From NCBI RefSeq assembly GCF_000950575.1, contig NZ_CP011005.1, positions 1,054,001-1,118,000 on the forward strand: a DNA stretch of 64,000 nucleotides, read 5' to 3'. The stretch is from Psychromicrobium lacuslunae (GTDB lineage Bacteria > Actinomycetota > Actinomycetes > Actinomycetales > Micrococcaceae). The position numbers and the translations under genes were made by a program. Under the pieces are notes generated by a model. It saw nothing but the letters and a program-made list of their open reading frames with translations, was not told the DNA's origin and did not search any database. This document shows, in pieces, positions 18,826 to 29,848 of this stretch (positions are counted from its first letter, which is position 1; each line of letters begins with the position of its first letter).

Positions 18826-20787
18826 TTACCAGATGCGCACTCGGTTCGCCGGATCGAGCCAGAGGCCGTCTCCGGCGACTGTGCCGAAGGTTTGATGGAA
18901 AGTGTCCAAGTTCTTTACCACCTGATTGCAACGCCATTCATTGGCGGAGTGCGGATCGGTAGAAACTCGCCTGATGGCTTCCTCTGGGCGGTGCTTACCT
19001 CGCCAGCACTCGGCCCAAGAGAGGAAGAACCGCTCTGCACCGCTCAGCCCATCAATCTCAGCTGGCTGTTCACCAGCGAGTGCTAGCTGCCAGGCAGCAT
19101 AGGCAATGCTCAGTCCACCTAGATCACCAATATTCTCACCCAGGGTGAGCTTCCCATTGAGATGATGTTCCGGAGCTGCAAGCGGGCTAAGCGCCTCGTA
19201 TTGTTCGACAAGCTGCGCAGTACGTTCTTCGAAAGCGGCACGATCGGCATCTGTCCACCAGTTATTCAAGGCACCTTCACCGTCGAACTGGGAACCCTGG
19301 TCGTCGAATCCATGACCAATCTCATGACCGATGACCGCCCCGATACCTCCGAAGTTCGCCGCGTCGTCGGCGTTAGCGTCAAAGAAAGGCGGCTGCAGAA
19401 TCGCGGCTGGAAACACGATTTCGTTCATCGTCGGGTTGTAATAGGCATTGACGGTTTGCGGCGTCATCAGCCATTCCTCCCGATCGATGGGCTGACCGAT
19501 TCTGGCCAGCTGCCGATTGAGTTCGAAAAGGTGTGCGCGCTGCACATTACCTAACAAGTCATCGGCCGAAATCTGCAAGGTCGAATAATCGCGCCAGCTA
19601 TTCGGGTAACCGATTTTCGGCACGAATTTGCCAAGCTTTTCCAGCGCGCGGGCTTTGGTCTCCTCGCTCATCCAGTCCAACGACTGGATGGAGTCCCGGT
19701 AGGCCTCAATCAGTCCGGCAACTAAACTCTCCATCCGACTTTTGTGTTCGGGCGGGAAATGCTTCGCGACATAAAGCTGACCGAGCGCCTCGCCTAGTCC
19801 GTCCTCGACCAGAGCTACGCCACGCTTCCAGCGTTCGCGAATTTCGGTGGCTCCACTGAGTGCGGTGCCGTAGAAAGCGAAGTTTTCAGCGACAATATCG
19901 GAGGAAAGGTAGGGGGCCGCCGAGGAAATCACTCTCATTGCCAGCCAATCCTGCCAGGCTTGCAGCGGCTGTTCGCTAAGCTGCTGTGCCACCGTGCTGA
20001 AGAAGTCAGGAGTCTGCACCACAACCTCAGCCGTTTGTTCAGCGGAAACGCCGAGCGCCTCGAACCAACCAGCTAAGCCGGGTAAGAGTTCAAGCACTTG
20101 CTCGCGGCTGAGCAAGTTATAGGTTTTTTGCGGATCACGCAGGGTGACATTATCCCAATGGCCTGCGGCCAGAGCGGTCTCCAGGCCCATCACCCGCTCG
20201 GCAGCCTCCTCGGACTCGGCCACCCCAGCCAGCTCCAACATTTTGGCCACGTGTTGCTGATACTTTTCCCGCAGCTCGGCCGATTTCTCCTCGCGATAAT
20301 AGGCTTCATCGGGTAGCCCCAAACCGCTTTGGTACAACTGGAAAAGGTATCGGGTAGGATCACCCGGGTCGTTGTAGACGTAGAAACCGATAGCTCCCGA
20401 CGTTTCTCCGCGCTGAAGTTTGGCGGAGAGGCAGAGCAGCTCATTGGCGCTCTGAGTCGCGTAGACCGCGCGGATGACATCGCTAAGCGGTGTGATGCCA
20501 GCGGCGTCCACGGCTTCTTCGGCCATGAAACTGGCATAGAGATCGCCGATTTTGCGTTCTAGCACATCGCCGTCCGGCTTGGCGGCGGCCGCTTCGATGA
20601 GTTCTCGGACCGCGAGCTCAGAGGCATCGCGCAGATCGATAAAGGAACCCACAGAGGCTCGATCCGCAGGAATGTCGTGAGAGTCGAGCCATCGTCCGTT
20701 GACGTAGCGAAATAGATCGTCTTGTGGACGTACTGTCGATTCGAAGGTGCTTTGGTCAATGCCTGCGGAAGTGCCGGACGGCGTCAT
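18826..20787 (-). CDS. M13 family zinc metallopeptidase (PepO/neprilysin type)
   Basis: M13 peptidases cleave oligopeptides. The 653 residues are typical for a bacterial soluble member. The zinc motif V-I-G-H-E-I-G-H-G-F-D lies at about residue 485, the third ligand motif E-N-I-G-D-L-G-G about 55 residues later, and substrate-binding N-A-Y-Y-N-P upstream. There is no signal peptide or membrane anchor, unlike eukaryotic neprilysin, so the enzyme is probably cytoplasmic. It is monocistronic and ends at the bidirectional terminator it shares with the LCP gene. Confidence 0.95.
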   Translation of the reverse strand: MTPSGTSAGIDQSTFESTVRPQDDLFRYVNGRWLDSHDIPADRASVGSFIDLRDASELAVRELIEAAAAKPDGDVLERKIGDLYASFMAEEAVDAAGITPLSDVIRAVYATQSANELLCLSAKLQRGETSGAIGFYVYNDPGDPTRYLFQLYQSGLGLPDEAYYREEKSAELREKYQQHVAKMLELAGVAESEEAAERVMGLETALAAGHWDNVTLRDPQKTYNLLSREQVLELLPGLAGWFEALGVSAEQTAEVVVQTPDFFSTVAQQLSEQPLQAWQDWLAMRVISSAAPYLSSDIVAENFAFYGTALSGATEIRERWKRGVALVEDGLGEALGQLYVAKHFPPEHKSRMESLVAGLIEAYRDSIQSLDWMSEETKARALEKLGKFVPKIGYPNSWRDYSTLQISADDLLGNVQRAHLFELNRQLARIGQPIDREEWLMTPQTVNAYYNPTMNEIVFPAAILQPPFFDANADDAANFGGIGAVIGHEIGHGFDDQGSQFDGEGALNNWWTDADRAAFEERTAQLVEQYEALSPLAAPEHHLNGKLTLGENIGDLGGLSIAYAAWQLALAGEQPAEIDGLSGAERFFLSWAECWRGKHRPEEAIRRVSTDPHSANEWRCNQVVKNLDTFHQTFGTVAGDGLWLDPANRVRIW

Positions 20788-20919
20788 TAATGCCTCTTTC
20801 CCCTAAGTTCTCTGAATTTCTCGGAGTTTTCTAGTTTTGCTGTTGCCCTAAGCTCTCGGATTCCTAGAGCGATGTAACCTAGTTCACTCTCATCCTACGC
20901 GTCGTGCTACGCTACTTTC

Positions 20920-20973
20920 GTGCGCGCTGGAACTCTCCTTCTTAGCTGCCGCGGCGAGGCCAGAACTCGATAA
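20920..20973 (+). CDS. leuA leader peptide
   Basis: GTG at 20920 opens a 17-codon frame ending with TAA at 20971-20973 and reading M-R-A-G-T-L-L-L-S-C-R-G-E-A-R-T-R. Three consecutive Leu codons (CTC CTT CTT, 20935-20943) sit in the middle, as in leucine attenuation peptides. It lies 107 bases before leuA. The Cys-Arg-Gly-Glu codons are complementary to the attenuator stem downstream, which would explain why that part of the peptide is constrained. The start codon itself has no strong Shine-Dalgarno sequence and may be near the transcript 5' end. Confidence 0.8.
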   Translation: MRAGTLLLSCRGEARTR

Positions 20974-21030
20974 TCTCCGTGTTGAGAGCGGATTGATCTC
21001 GAGCAGGCCGATTCCTCGCCGCGGAGTTTT
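20949..21030 (+). promoter_or_regulatory. leuA transcription attenuator
   Basis: The bases 20949-20959 within the leader peptide are perfectly complementary over 11 bp to 21014-21024, and the downstream strand is followed by AGTTTTG. A second possible pairing joins the CTCGAT near the leader stop to ATCTCGAG further on. Competing structures of this kind, plus the Leu codons, fit ribosome-mediated attenuation of leuA by leucyl-tRNA. I could not fold the RNA, so which structure terminates is an inference. Confidence 0.65.
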
Positions 21031-21056
21031 GCTGTACCCGGCCCGGAATCCTTTAG

Positions 21057-22829
<1,773 letters not shown>

Positions 22830-22867
22830 GCGACCGGTTCCGCTAAGCCGCAAGGTGAGTGTCTAAC

Positions 22868-22907
22868 TGTCGGTGGGCAGCCAAGCTGATTTGGCTGCCC
22901 ACCGACA
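22868..22907 (+). terminator. leuA terminator
   Basis: A perfect 16-bp inverted repeat (22868-22883 with 22892-22907) with an eight-base loop, located about 40 bases after the leuA stop. The T-run is weak. Confidence 0.8.
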
Positions 22908-23111
22908 CCTGATGTTCATTGAAATCCCAGCAAAACCACAGCTTGGGGGAAAAATCATCGGCTTTTCCCAGCTTGCTTTCAGCTTGGCTCGGTAATTCTA
23001 TGCGTGTGCTACCGCACACGGAACCTCTTCGACCCGCTGCACAATGACGTGCTAGCCGGGCACGGAGGCGTTCTGGCAACGGCAAGATCCTCTGGAGGAA
23101 AGGTCTTCACC

Positions 23112-24305
23112 ATGTCAGAAAAATCTTCACGGACCAAGTATTTAGCGGTAAGCGCCGCTTTAGCACTTGGCTTGAGCGGCTTCGGGGCCGCCGCCCTTTT
23201 TGCCGCACCAGCCAATGCCGCCCCGGCAGCGCTGGTCGACACCGACGGCGATAAGCTACCCGATATCTGGGAAACCCAGGGTTATGACGCAAATGGGGAT
23301 GGCGTGATTGACGTCAATCTTCCCGCCATGGGAGCTAACCCAAACCACAAGGATCTTTTCGTGGAGATGGATTACATGCAAGGGCTTTTGCCGTCCAGCA
23401 CGGTGGCCTTTGATCGGATGGTGAACGTTTTTGCCACCGCTCCGGTGACCAATCCGGACGGTGTGAACGGTATTAAGCTTCATCTGGATGCCGGTACAGC
23501 GGGTGGCAGCAACTACAACCTGGGCGGCGGAAATCAGGTTCCCTACGATTCGAACCTGAGCCCGGCGCTGTCGCAGACTAATGCGATCAAGTCCGCTAAT
23601 TTCGATTCGAAGCGCGCCGCGGTGTTCTACTACATGCTCTGGGCCGATGATTACGATAGCTCCTGCAGCAGCGGCAATGCCTTCGCCTTGCCCAATGACA
23701 CCTTCATTGTCACAATGGGGCCGCGCTGTGGTTGGACCACCACGCAGGATATGCAGGTGGGCACCTTTGTGCACGAGTTTGGACACACCCTCGGCCTGCG
23801 CCACGGCGGTGCTGATGACGGTAACTACAAACCGAATTACCTTTCGGTGATGAACTACTCCTTCCAGTTCTCCGGCGTGCCCCGTACCGATGGCACCTTC
23901 TACTTCGGCTACTCAAACGTGAACCCCGGTTCGCTTAACGAGAGCAGCCTGAACGAGTCAAACGGCTTGGGCAGCCTCGCCGCTGGTTGGAAGACGAAGT
24001 TCTACTGCGCTGGCTCCACCACGGTCACCAACACCGGTCCGGCGAACCAGCCGATTGACTGGAACTGCAACGGTACCGCGAGCGGCACGGTATCAACTGA
24101 CATTAATCGAAGCAATAGCAAGTCAACGCTGCTAGCCTCCAATAACTGGGCCGAAATCCAGTTCGGTGGCGGCGCGGTCGGTGGCGCCGGAAGCCTGGCG
24201 GAATCGGCAACCCCCTCGGCTGAACAGCAAGTTGAGCATCACGAACATGAGCTGACCAAGGCTGATTGGGACAAGCTCAAAGTGGGCATTAAGCCCGCGC
24301 ACTAA
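23112..24305 (+). CDS. secreted metzincin-like zinc metalloprotease
   Basis: A secreted protease of 397 residues from ATG at 23112, chosen because GGAGGAAAGG lies just before it. The signal peptide ends at A-N-A-A. A calcium-binding-like D-T-D-G-D-K-L-P-D-I-W-E and D-A-N-G-D-G-V-I-D segment follows. The zinc motif H-E-F-G-H-T-L-G-L-R-H-G-G is at about residues 221-233, with the Met-turn S-V-M-N-Y-S-F about 20 residues later, so it has the HExxHxxGxxH arrangement of metzincins. Substrate is unknown; extracellular protein degradation or virulence are both possible. The C-terminus is His/Glu-rich. It is a single transcription unit. Confidence 0.88.
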   Translation: MSEKSSRTKYLAVSAALALGLSGFGAAALFAAPANAAPAALVDTDGDKLPDIWETQGYDANGDGVIDVNLPAMGANPNHKDLFVEMDYMQGLLPSSTVAFDRMVNVFATAPVTNPDGVNGIKLHLDAGTAGGSNYNLGGGNQVPYDSNLSPALSQTNAIKSANFDSKRAAVFYYMLWADDYDSSCSSGNAFALPNDTFIVTMGPRCGWTTTQDMQVGTFVHEFGHTLGLRHGGADDGNYKPNYLSVMNYSFQFSGVPRTDGTFYFGYSNVNPGSLNESSLNESNGLGSLAAGWKTKFYCAGSTTVTNTGPANQPIDWNCNGTASGTVSTDINRSNSKSTLLASNNWAEIQFGGGAVGGAGSLAESATPSAEQQVEHHEHELTKADWDKLKVGIKPAH

Positions 24306-24332
24306 AATGACGCATCACTCGCAGCGTTGATT

Positions 24333-24378
24333 GTTGAGGGTGTGGTCCGGGTGTATACACCTGGACCACACCCTCAAC
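24333..24378 (+). terminator. long terminator hairpin after the metalloprotease gene
   Basis: Arms of 16 bp (GTTGAGGGTGTGGTCC at 24333-24348 with its complement at 24363-24378) enclose a second palindrome GGTGTATACACC (24350-24361). Only the G/T pair at 24349/24362 breaks pairing, so the whole folds as one stem of about 22 bp. It lies 27 bases after the stop and before recO. Confidence 0.8.
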
Positions 24379-24445
24379 TTCGTCTGCTGGCGAATAATCG
24401 CTTGTCAATCCAACGCCTCGGCTCGCTAAGTGGCAGAATGGAGCG

Positions 24446-25201
24446 GTGTCCGGTCGTTCCTCATTTGCTGCGCACACCTATCGGGTGGACGCCGTGGTGC
24501 TGCGCACCCACAAACTGGGGGAGGCCGATCGGATCATCACTCTGCTGAGCAGCGAACGCGGTCAAATTCGGGCCGTTGCCAAGGGAGTGCGGCGCACTTC
24601 AAGCAAATTCGGCGGAAGACTTGAACCGTTCATGGTTTCAGACTTGCAACTGGTCTCTGGTCGTACCTTAGACATCATTTCCCAGGCGGTCACTAAGAGC
24701 CCCTACGGCCAGTCGATCGCGGCTCACTACGATCGCTATACCGTGGCCACCGCGATGGCCGAGACAGCTGAAAAACTGACCGACGCCGATGCCGAATCGG
24801 CGGGCGCACAATACCGGTTGCTGGTAGGCGCACTCGGAGCCCTTGCCCGTGGTGAGCACGCGGCGGAGTTGATCCTGGACTCTTACTTACTGCGCGCCCT
24901 CGCCACCGCTGGCTGGGCGGCAAGTTTTGATGCCTGCGCGCGCTGCGGCACCGAAGGTCCGCACTCGGCGTTTTCGGCGGCGCTTGGCGGCGCGGTCTGT
25001 CACGACTGCCGACCACCCGGATCGCCATCCCCGGCTGTTCAGACCATGAGCCTGCTGGCGGCGTTGTTGAGCGGTAACTGGTCAGTGGCGGATAACTCCG
25101 AACCCGCTCATCGTCGGGAGGCCGCAGGCTTGGTGGCAAGTTTTGTGCAATGGCATCTTGAACGGAATGTCCGTTCTTTGCGTTTGGTCGAGAGAAATTA
25201 G
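24446..25201 (+). CDS. recO: DNA repair protein RecO
   Basis: RecO loads RecA on SSB-coated DNA in the RecFOR pathway. The 251-residue product has an N-terminal OB fold (Y-R-V-D-A-V-V-L-R-T-H-K-L-G-E-A-D-R-I at about 11-29), a helical domain, and a zinc site formed by C-A-R-C and C-H-D-C at about residues 170-190. The start is GTG at 24446. uppS follows after seven bases, the standard recO-uppS pair of actinobacteria. Confidence 0.93.
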   Translation: MSGRSSFAAHTYRVDAVVLRTHKLGEADRIITLLSSERGQIRAVAKGVRRTSSKFGGRLEPFMVSDLQLVSGRTLDIISQAVTKSPYGQSIAAHYDRYTVATAMAETAEKLTDADAESAGAQYRLLVGALGALARGEHAAELILDSYLLRALATAGWAASFDACARCGTEGPHSAFSAALGGAVCHDCRPPGSPSPAVQTMSLLAALLSGNWSVADNSEPAHRREAAGLVASFVQWHLERNVRSLRLVERN

Positions 25202-25208
25202 CAGGTAA

Positions 25209-26024
25209 ATGGCTCCACGGTCCACTCGAAGTACAGCTAAGCCTCCGGTCCAGGCGCCCTGGCCGCATCCTTCAGGGGCGATCAAACCCGAGCTGCCCGC
25301 TGAGTTGATCCCGCAACACGTCGCCATCGTGATGGACGGCAATGGTCGCTGGGCGAATCAGCGTGGCTTAACCCGTATCGAAGGTCACAAAGCGGGGGAG
25401 CCAGCACTGCTCGATGTGGTGGCCGGCGCTATTGAACTGGGCATCAAGTACGTCACCGTTTATGCTTTCTCCACCGAGAACTGGCGGCGTTCACCCGAAG
25501 AGGTGAGGTTCCTGATGGGCTTCAACCGCGATGTGTTACGCCGTCAACGCGATCAGCTGGATGCTTGGGGAGTGCGAGTCCGTTGGTCGGGACGGAAACC
25601 CCGGCTCTGGGGCTCGGTGATCAAGGAATTGGAAGTCGCTCAGGAACGCACCAAGGACAACGACACCATTACGCTGACCATGTGTGTTAACTACGGCGGC
25701 CGGGCTGAACTGGCCGATGCGGTGGCTTCGATAGCTCGTGAAGTTGAAGCCGGACGGTTGAAATCTTCAGCCATCTCAGAGCGCACCATCCAGCGGCATC
25801 TCTACCTGCCGGATCTGCCCGATGTTGATCTCTTCATGCGCTCCAGCGGCGAGCAGCGACTCTCAAACTTCCTGCCCTGGCAGAGCGCCTACGCCGAGTT
25901 CGTCTTCCTTGACACGCTTTGGCCGGATGTGGATCGTCGAACGCTCTGGCAAGCGGTCGACCTCTACGCTAGTCGTGATCGTCGCTACGGCGGCGCTGTC
26001 GATGCCTCCGCCGTGCAGACTTAG
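25209..26024 (+). CDS. uppS: isoprenyl transferase (undecaprenyl pyrophosphate synthase type)
   Basis: This cis-prenyltransferase adds isopentenyl units to make the polyprenyl carrier lipid of cell-wall synthesis. The catalytic [13 protein letters not shown] motif is at about residues 36-48, the [10 protein letters not shown]-x-R segment follows, and the C-terminal [15 protein letters not shown] motif is intact. At 271 residues with ATG at 25209 the length is normal. It is co-transcribed with recO. Confidence 0.94.
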   Translation: MAPRSTRSTAKPPVQAPWPHPSGAIKPELPAELIPQHVAIVMDGNGRWANQRGLTRIEGHKAGEPALLDVVAGAIELGIKYVTVYAFSTENWRRSPEEVRFLMGFNRDVLRRQRDQLDAWGVRVRWSGRKPRLWGSVIKELEVAQERTKDNDTITLTMCVNYGGRAELADAVASIAREVEAGRLKSSAISERTIQRHLYLPDLPDVDLFMRSSGEQRLSNFLPWQSAYAEFVFLDTLWPDVDRRTLWQAVDLYASRDRRYGGAVDASAVQT

Positions 26025-26044
26025 AACGCTTTAGTGGGGGTCGC

Positions 26045-27097
26045 TCAGTGGCTGGCTGGATTTTCCGGGCCGTAGGCGCGCAACCAGTGACCGAGATCGG
26101 CATAAGCGGCTAGCCGCACCTGCTGGCGGGACAGGAAAATATCGTGCAGGCCGCCGGCGTATCGGTTCACCATCACCCGATGACCTATTTGCAAACCCAG
26201 CTTGGCCATCTGCTGCACGTCAATGACCGCGTCCACGCCCTGCATCTGCTCGCTCCAATCGGCCTGGATCAGGCTGCGCTCGGAAAGTAGCATCAGGATG
26301 GGGGCGTCAATCCGCAGCCCCTTGGAAACCTGGGCGTGCCCGTTCAACACGGCTTTGATCCAACCCGCCCGGAACGGGAAGGAATTCGCCGGTCGCCAGC
26401 GTGGATCGAGGTCCCATTCACCGTGTGCCGTGCTGCTCACCGATTGCCAGTAGGCGGTCATATCAGGATGGTTAAAGATGCGTTTAGGATCTGCCCTGAC
26501 AAAAGGATCGACTAGATGGGTGGCAATCTGTCGGAGAAATCGGCTGCCTTGCAATTCGAGCCATGGGCCGTTCAGGATTAGTGAAGCTATCATGCCGGGG
26601 TGCCGGTCGGCCCACAACGCGGCGATCAAGCCGCCAAGGGAGTGTGCCAGCAAATGTACCCGGTGCTCCTCACCCAAATCGGCGCGGATGGCGTCCAGCG
26701 CCGCGGCCAAATCTTCGTCATAGATAGCTAAGTCCTCGGTGAAACCCTCCGATTGGCCTTCTCTGAGGCTTCGGCCGTATTTGCGTAGGTCGAGAGCATA
26801 AAACGACACCCCTCGATTGCTGAAAAACTCCGCTAACTCGGTCTGGAAAAAGTAATCAGCCCAGCCATGCAGGTAGAGCACGGCTTCTTTGGGCTGCGGA
26901 GGCTCCTCGGTGGTGAGTTCGACAACGCGCTGCCACCAAGAGCGATCGGGAATCAACCTGTTCTTAGGCCGATACCGCACCAGGGTGGCAACTACCGGCC
27001 CTTCGTCGTCGACACCCAGATTGAGGCTCAGCTTTTGGTAGTGCGGTCCCAAGTAGTCTTGTTCCCACTGCGAGCGGGTCGAGGTCTCCACCGTCAT
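26045..27097 (-). CDS. alpha/beta hydrolase (serine aminopeptidase S33 type)
   Basis: The 350-residue product is a monoacylglycerol-lipase-like alpha/beta hydrolase. It has Y-L-H-G-W-A-D-Y-F-F as the oxyanion strand, the nucleophile elbow L-A-H-S-L-G-G-L (the usual G-H-S-x-G with Ala in the first position) and a C-terminal G-G-L-H-D-I-F-L that supplies the catalytic His. It is a tandem paralogue of the gene immediately upstream; both share the H-G-W-x-D-Y-F-F-x-T-E-L-A-E-F-F signature. The substrate is unknown. The two lie in one operon behind an FAD dehydrogenase. Confidence 0.88.
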   Translation of the reverse strand: MTVETSTRSQWEQDYLGPHYQKLSLNLGVDDEGPVVATLVRYRPKNRLIPDRSWWQRVVELTTEEPPQPKEAVLYLHGWADYFFQTELAEFFSNRGVSFYALDLRKYGRSLREGQSEGFTEDLAIYDEDLAAALDAIRADLGEEHRVHLLAHSLGGLIAALWADRHPGMIASLILNGPWLELQGSRFLRQIATHLVDPFVRADPKRIFNHPDMTAYWQSVSSTAHGEWDLDPRWRPANSFPFRAGWIKAVLNGHAQVSKGLRIDAPILMLLSERSLIQADWSEQMQGVDAVIDVQQMAKLGLQIGHRVMVNRYAGGLHDIFLSRQQVRLAAYADLGHWLRAYGPENPASH

Positions 27098-27102
27098 ATC
27101 TT

Positions 27103-28110
27103 TTACCCTTTCTCCGCGGTATCAGTGAGTAAATATCCTCGCAACCACCGACGCAATCTCCGGTAAGCCTCCTCGCGCACGGTCTTCTCAGAGAGTAGAA
27201 CATCGTGCAGACCACCGTCGATTTTTTCAATGCTCACGCTCTGGCCCAGGGTAATGGCGCGTGCCGCCATGGTTTGAATATCAAGCACCGCATCGGCGCT
27301 GCGCATTCCTTCACGCCAGCGTGGGCCGTTCAGACTGCGTGCGCTCATCATCACCAGAATAGGCACGGGAATGTCCAGTCCCTTAGCGACTTGGGCTTGG
27401 CCCGCTAGGATGGCACTCATCCAGCCCCAGCGCATCGGAAAGGCTAGTGGTGGTCGTAGCTCGTCGTCGAGGTCCCATTCGCCTTCGGCTCGGGAGGAGA
27501 TGGAACGCCAGTAGAAGTTTCGTTCCGGCACCTTGATTCTGCTCTGTGGCCACCACTTAGCCAGCGGTTCGACCATGGAATACATTCCATGCCGGACGAA
27601 GGAGCTGCCGTGCATTTCCAGCCACGGGCTGTTCAAGATCAGGTGGCTGACCGTTTCCGGAAACCGACTTGTCCACAGTGCGGCGACCAAACCACCGGTG
27701 GAATGACCCATCAGGGCGATCCGCGGTGCTTGTCCAGTTTCGCCGTAGTGGTCATGCAGGTCCTCGACTACCACCTCTAGTGCCTTCCGCAGCTCGGTGT
27801 CGTAATCGGCCAGATCACCGACGAAGCCGCCGACGCTGCTGGTGCGCAGGCTGCGGCCATGGTTGTGCAGGTCGAGTGCGTAGAAGGCGATACCAAGGTT
27901 GGTGAAGAACTCAGCTAACTCGGTATTGAAGAAGTAGTCGCTCCAGCCATGGATGAACAGCAGCGCCTGATCCGGCAAGAAATCCTGAGACTCGGGGAAG
28001 TGCCTGATCAGGGTGGCTATTTCGTGTTCAGCGCCCTGACGACCAACGTCGAGAACAGTTGATTCATATCCGGTGCCGAGAACATCAGGCTGCCAATTTT
28101 GACTAACCAT
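27103..28110 (-). CDS. alpha/beta hydrolase, tandem paralogue
   Basis: This 335-residue protein starts at ATG 28110; the longer open frame upstream only overlaps the FAD gene. Its features are H-G-W-S-D-Y-F-F-N-T-E-L-A-E-F-F, the full nucleophile elbow L-M-G-H-S-T-G-G-L, and G-G-L-H-D-V-L-L near the C-terminus. The next gene is a clear tandem duplicate, separated by five bases. Compared with that copy it keeps Gly before the nucleophile His-Ser. The ribosome binding site before ATG is weak, which suggests translational coupling to the FAD gene seven bases upstream. Confidence 0.88.
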   Translation of the reverse strand: MVSQNWQPDVLGTGYESTVLDVGRQGAEHEIATLIRHFPESQDFLPDQALLFIHGWSDYFFNTELAEFFTNLGIAFYALDLHNHGRSLRTSSVGGFVGDLADYDTELRKALEVVVEDLHDHYGETGQAPRIALMGHSTGGLVAALWTSRFPETVSHLILNSPWLEMHGSSFVRHGMYSMVEPLAKWWPQSRIKVPERNFYWRSISSRAEGEWDLDDELRPPLAFPMRWGWMSAILAGQAQVAKGLDIPVPILVMMSARSLNGPRWREGMRSADAVLDIQTMAARAITLGQSVSIEKIDGGLHDVLLSEKTVREEAYRRLRRWLRGYLLTDTAEKG

Positions 28111-28117
28111 AACAAGC

Positions 28118-29776
28118 TCAGCGGCAGGCTTGGGCGGCCGCCCGGCCAGCGGTACGACCGGAGAACAGGCAGCCGCCCAAGAAGGTGCCTTCCAGAGCCC
28201 GGTAACCGTGCACGCCGCCGCCGCCGAAACCAGCGGCTTCGCCAGCGGCGTAGAGGCCGTCAATCGGGTCGCCGTCGTGGCCGATCACTTGGCCGGCCAG
28301 ATTGGTTTGAATCCCACCGAGAGATTTTCTGGTCAGGATCGATAGCCGCACGGCTATGAGCGGACCATGCTCCTTGCCCAGCATCTGATGCGGTGGAACG
28401 ACTCGCATGATCTTATCGGTGGCGAAGCGTCGAGCTTCCCGGATCGCGTTCAGCTGCATGTCCTTACCCAGCCCGCTGCTGACCTGACGGTCCCGGGCCT
28501 CGATCATTTCCCGCAATCCAGGACCGGAAATCAGCTGTTCACCGATCAGGTCGTTCATTTTTTCCGCGAGTTCCTCGGGCGTGTTCGCTTGCAAAAAGTC
28601 CACGCCGTGGTCGAGGAATGCTTGCACCGGTGCGGGCACTCCGGCCAGCGCGCGCTTGGCCAGGGCGGGGATGTCTTTGCCGGTCAGGTCGGGGTTCTGT
28701 TCTGAGCCAGAGAGGGCGAACTCTTTGCCAATAATCGTCTTGTTCAAGACGAACCAGGAGTGTTGATGGCCGCTGGCGACGATATGACGAACCGCACCGA
28801 GTGAGTCAAAACCGGGGAAAAGTGGGGTGGGAAGCTTCTGGCCGTTGGCATCGAGCCAGAGCGAGGAGGGTCCGGGCAAGATTCGGATACCGTGTTTGGG
28901 CCACACCGGATCCCAGTTATGAATGCCTTCCGGGTAGTGCCACATCCGATCGGTGTTGATCAGGCTGCCGCCGGCGCGCAGTACGGCATCCTGGAAATCA
29001 CCGTCGACCGAAGCAGGTACACCGGAAATGAGGTAGTCCGGGGCCGCTCCGGCGGGCCATTGCTCGCGCACCTTTGGGTGGTTGCCACCGATGCCGCCAG
29101 AGGTGACCAGCACGGCCTGGGCTGAAAATTCAAAGTCAGCCACCACCGTACGGCTGCTTTGCTCGCCTCTTCCCACCGTCGAGGGTTCTAGGACTTCGCC
29201 GCGCACTCCACTCACCCGGGGACCGCTGCTGATGAGCTCAGTGGCGCGATGCCGATAGGCAATCCGAACCCTGCCTGCGGCAATGCCCTCCTTGATCTTG
29301 TCCAGGAAGGGAGCCAAAATCCCGGGGCCAGTGCCCCAGGTGACGTGGAAACGTGGCACCGAGTTGCCGTGGCCCTGTGCGTCATAGCCACCTCGTTCCG
29401 CCCACTGTACAAGGGGGAAAAACCGGACACCCAAGGAATGTAGCCAGGAACGTTTTTCAGTGGCAGCAAAGTGCACATAGGCCTTGGCCCACTCACGCGG
29501 CCAGTAGTCTTCGGCTCGGTCAAATCCCGCGGTGCCGAACCAATCGGAGAGCGCTAGTTCCTCTGAATCCTTAACGCCTAGGTGACGCTGCTCCGGAGAG
29601 TCAATGAGGAACATCCCGCCGAAGGACCAAAAAGCTTGACCACCCAGTGCGGCTTCTGGTTCCTGATCAAGAATCAACACTGTACGGCCAGCGTTATACG
29701 CCTCACAGGCCGCGACCAAGCCTGCCAGGCCCGCGCCAATAACAATAAGATCTGCTGAATGCTGCCCCGTTGCCAT
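28118..29776 (-). CDS. FAD-binding dehydrogenase
   Basis: The 552-residue flavoprotein has an N-terminal dinucleotide motif V-I-G-A-G-L-A-G-L-V-A-A-C-E at about 12-25, a C-terminal FAD-contact region with D-G-L-Y-A-A-G-E-A-A-G-F-G-G-G-G-V-H-G, and resembles the FAD_binding_2 family that includes fumarate reductase flavoproteins and 3-ketosteroid dehydrogenases. The exact substrate cannot be read from the sequence. It is the first gene of an operon with two alpha/beta hydrolases, so an oxidation and hydrolysis of a lipid-like compound is a reasonable guess. It is divergent from pyrD. Confidence 0.87.
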   Translation of the reverse strand: MATGQHSADLIVIGAGLAGLVAACEAYNAGRTVLILDQEPEAALGGQAFWSFGGMFLIDSPEQRHLGVKDSEELALSDWFGTAGFDRAEDYWPREWAKAYVHFAATEKRSWLHSLGVRFFPLVQWAERGGYDAQGHGNSVPRFHVTWGTGPGILAPFLDKIKEGIAAGRVRIAYRHRATELISSGPRVSGVRGEVLEPSTVGRGEQSSRTVVADFEFSAQAVLVTSGGIGGNHPKVREQWPAGAAPDYLISGVPASVDGDFQDAVLRAGGSLINTDRMWHYPEGIHNWDPVWPKHGIRILPGPSSLWLDANGQKLPTPLFPGFDSLGAVRHIVASGHQHSWFVLNKTIIGKEFALSGSEQNPDLTGKDIPALAKRALAGVPAPVQAFLDHGVDFLQANTPEELAEKMNDLIGEQLISGPGLREMIEARDRQVSSGLGKDMQLNAIREARRFATDKIMRVVPPHQMLGKEHGPLIAVRLSILTRKSLGGIQTNLAGQVIGHDGDPIDGLYAAGEAAGFGGGGVHGYRALEGTFLGGCLFSGRTAGRAAAQACR

Positions 29777-29848
29777 ATTTCATGCTAACCCGAAGGATGG
29801 CCGGGCCGGGCAGTATCAGTTTGCTGTTGTTGGTAGCTGGGCAGGAAA

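Noticed and set aside
22908-23111. N-terminal extension of the metalloprotease from 23004
   Set aside because: The ATG at 23112 has a strong ribosome binding site and starts a perfect signal peptide; the extension would bury it.
28111-28263. N-terminal extension of the second alpha/beta hydrolase up to 28263
   Set aside because: It would overlap the FAD dehydrogenase coding region, and the family N-terminus begins at ATG 28110.
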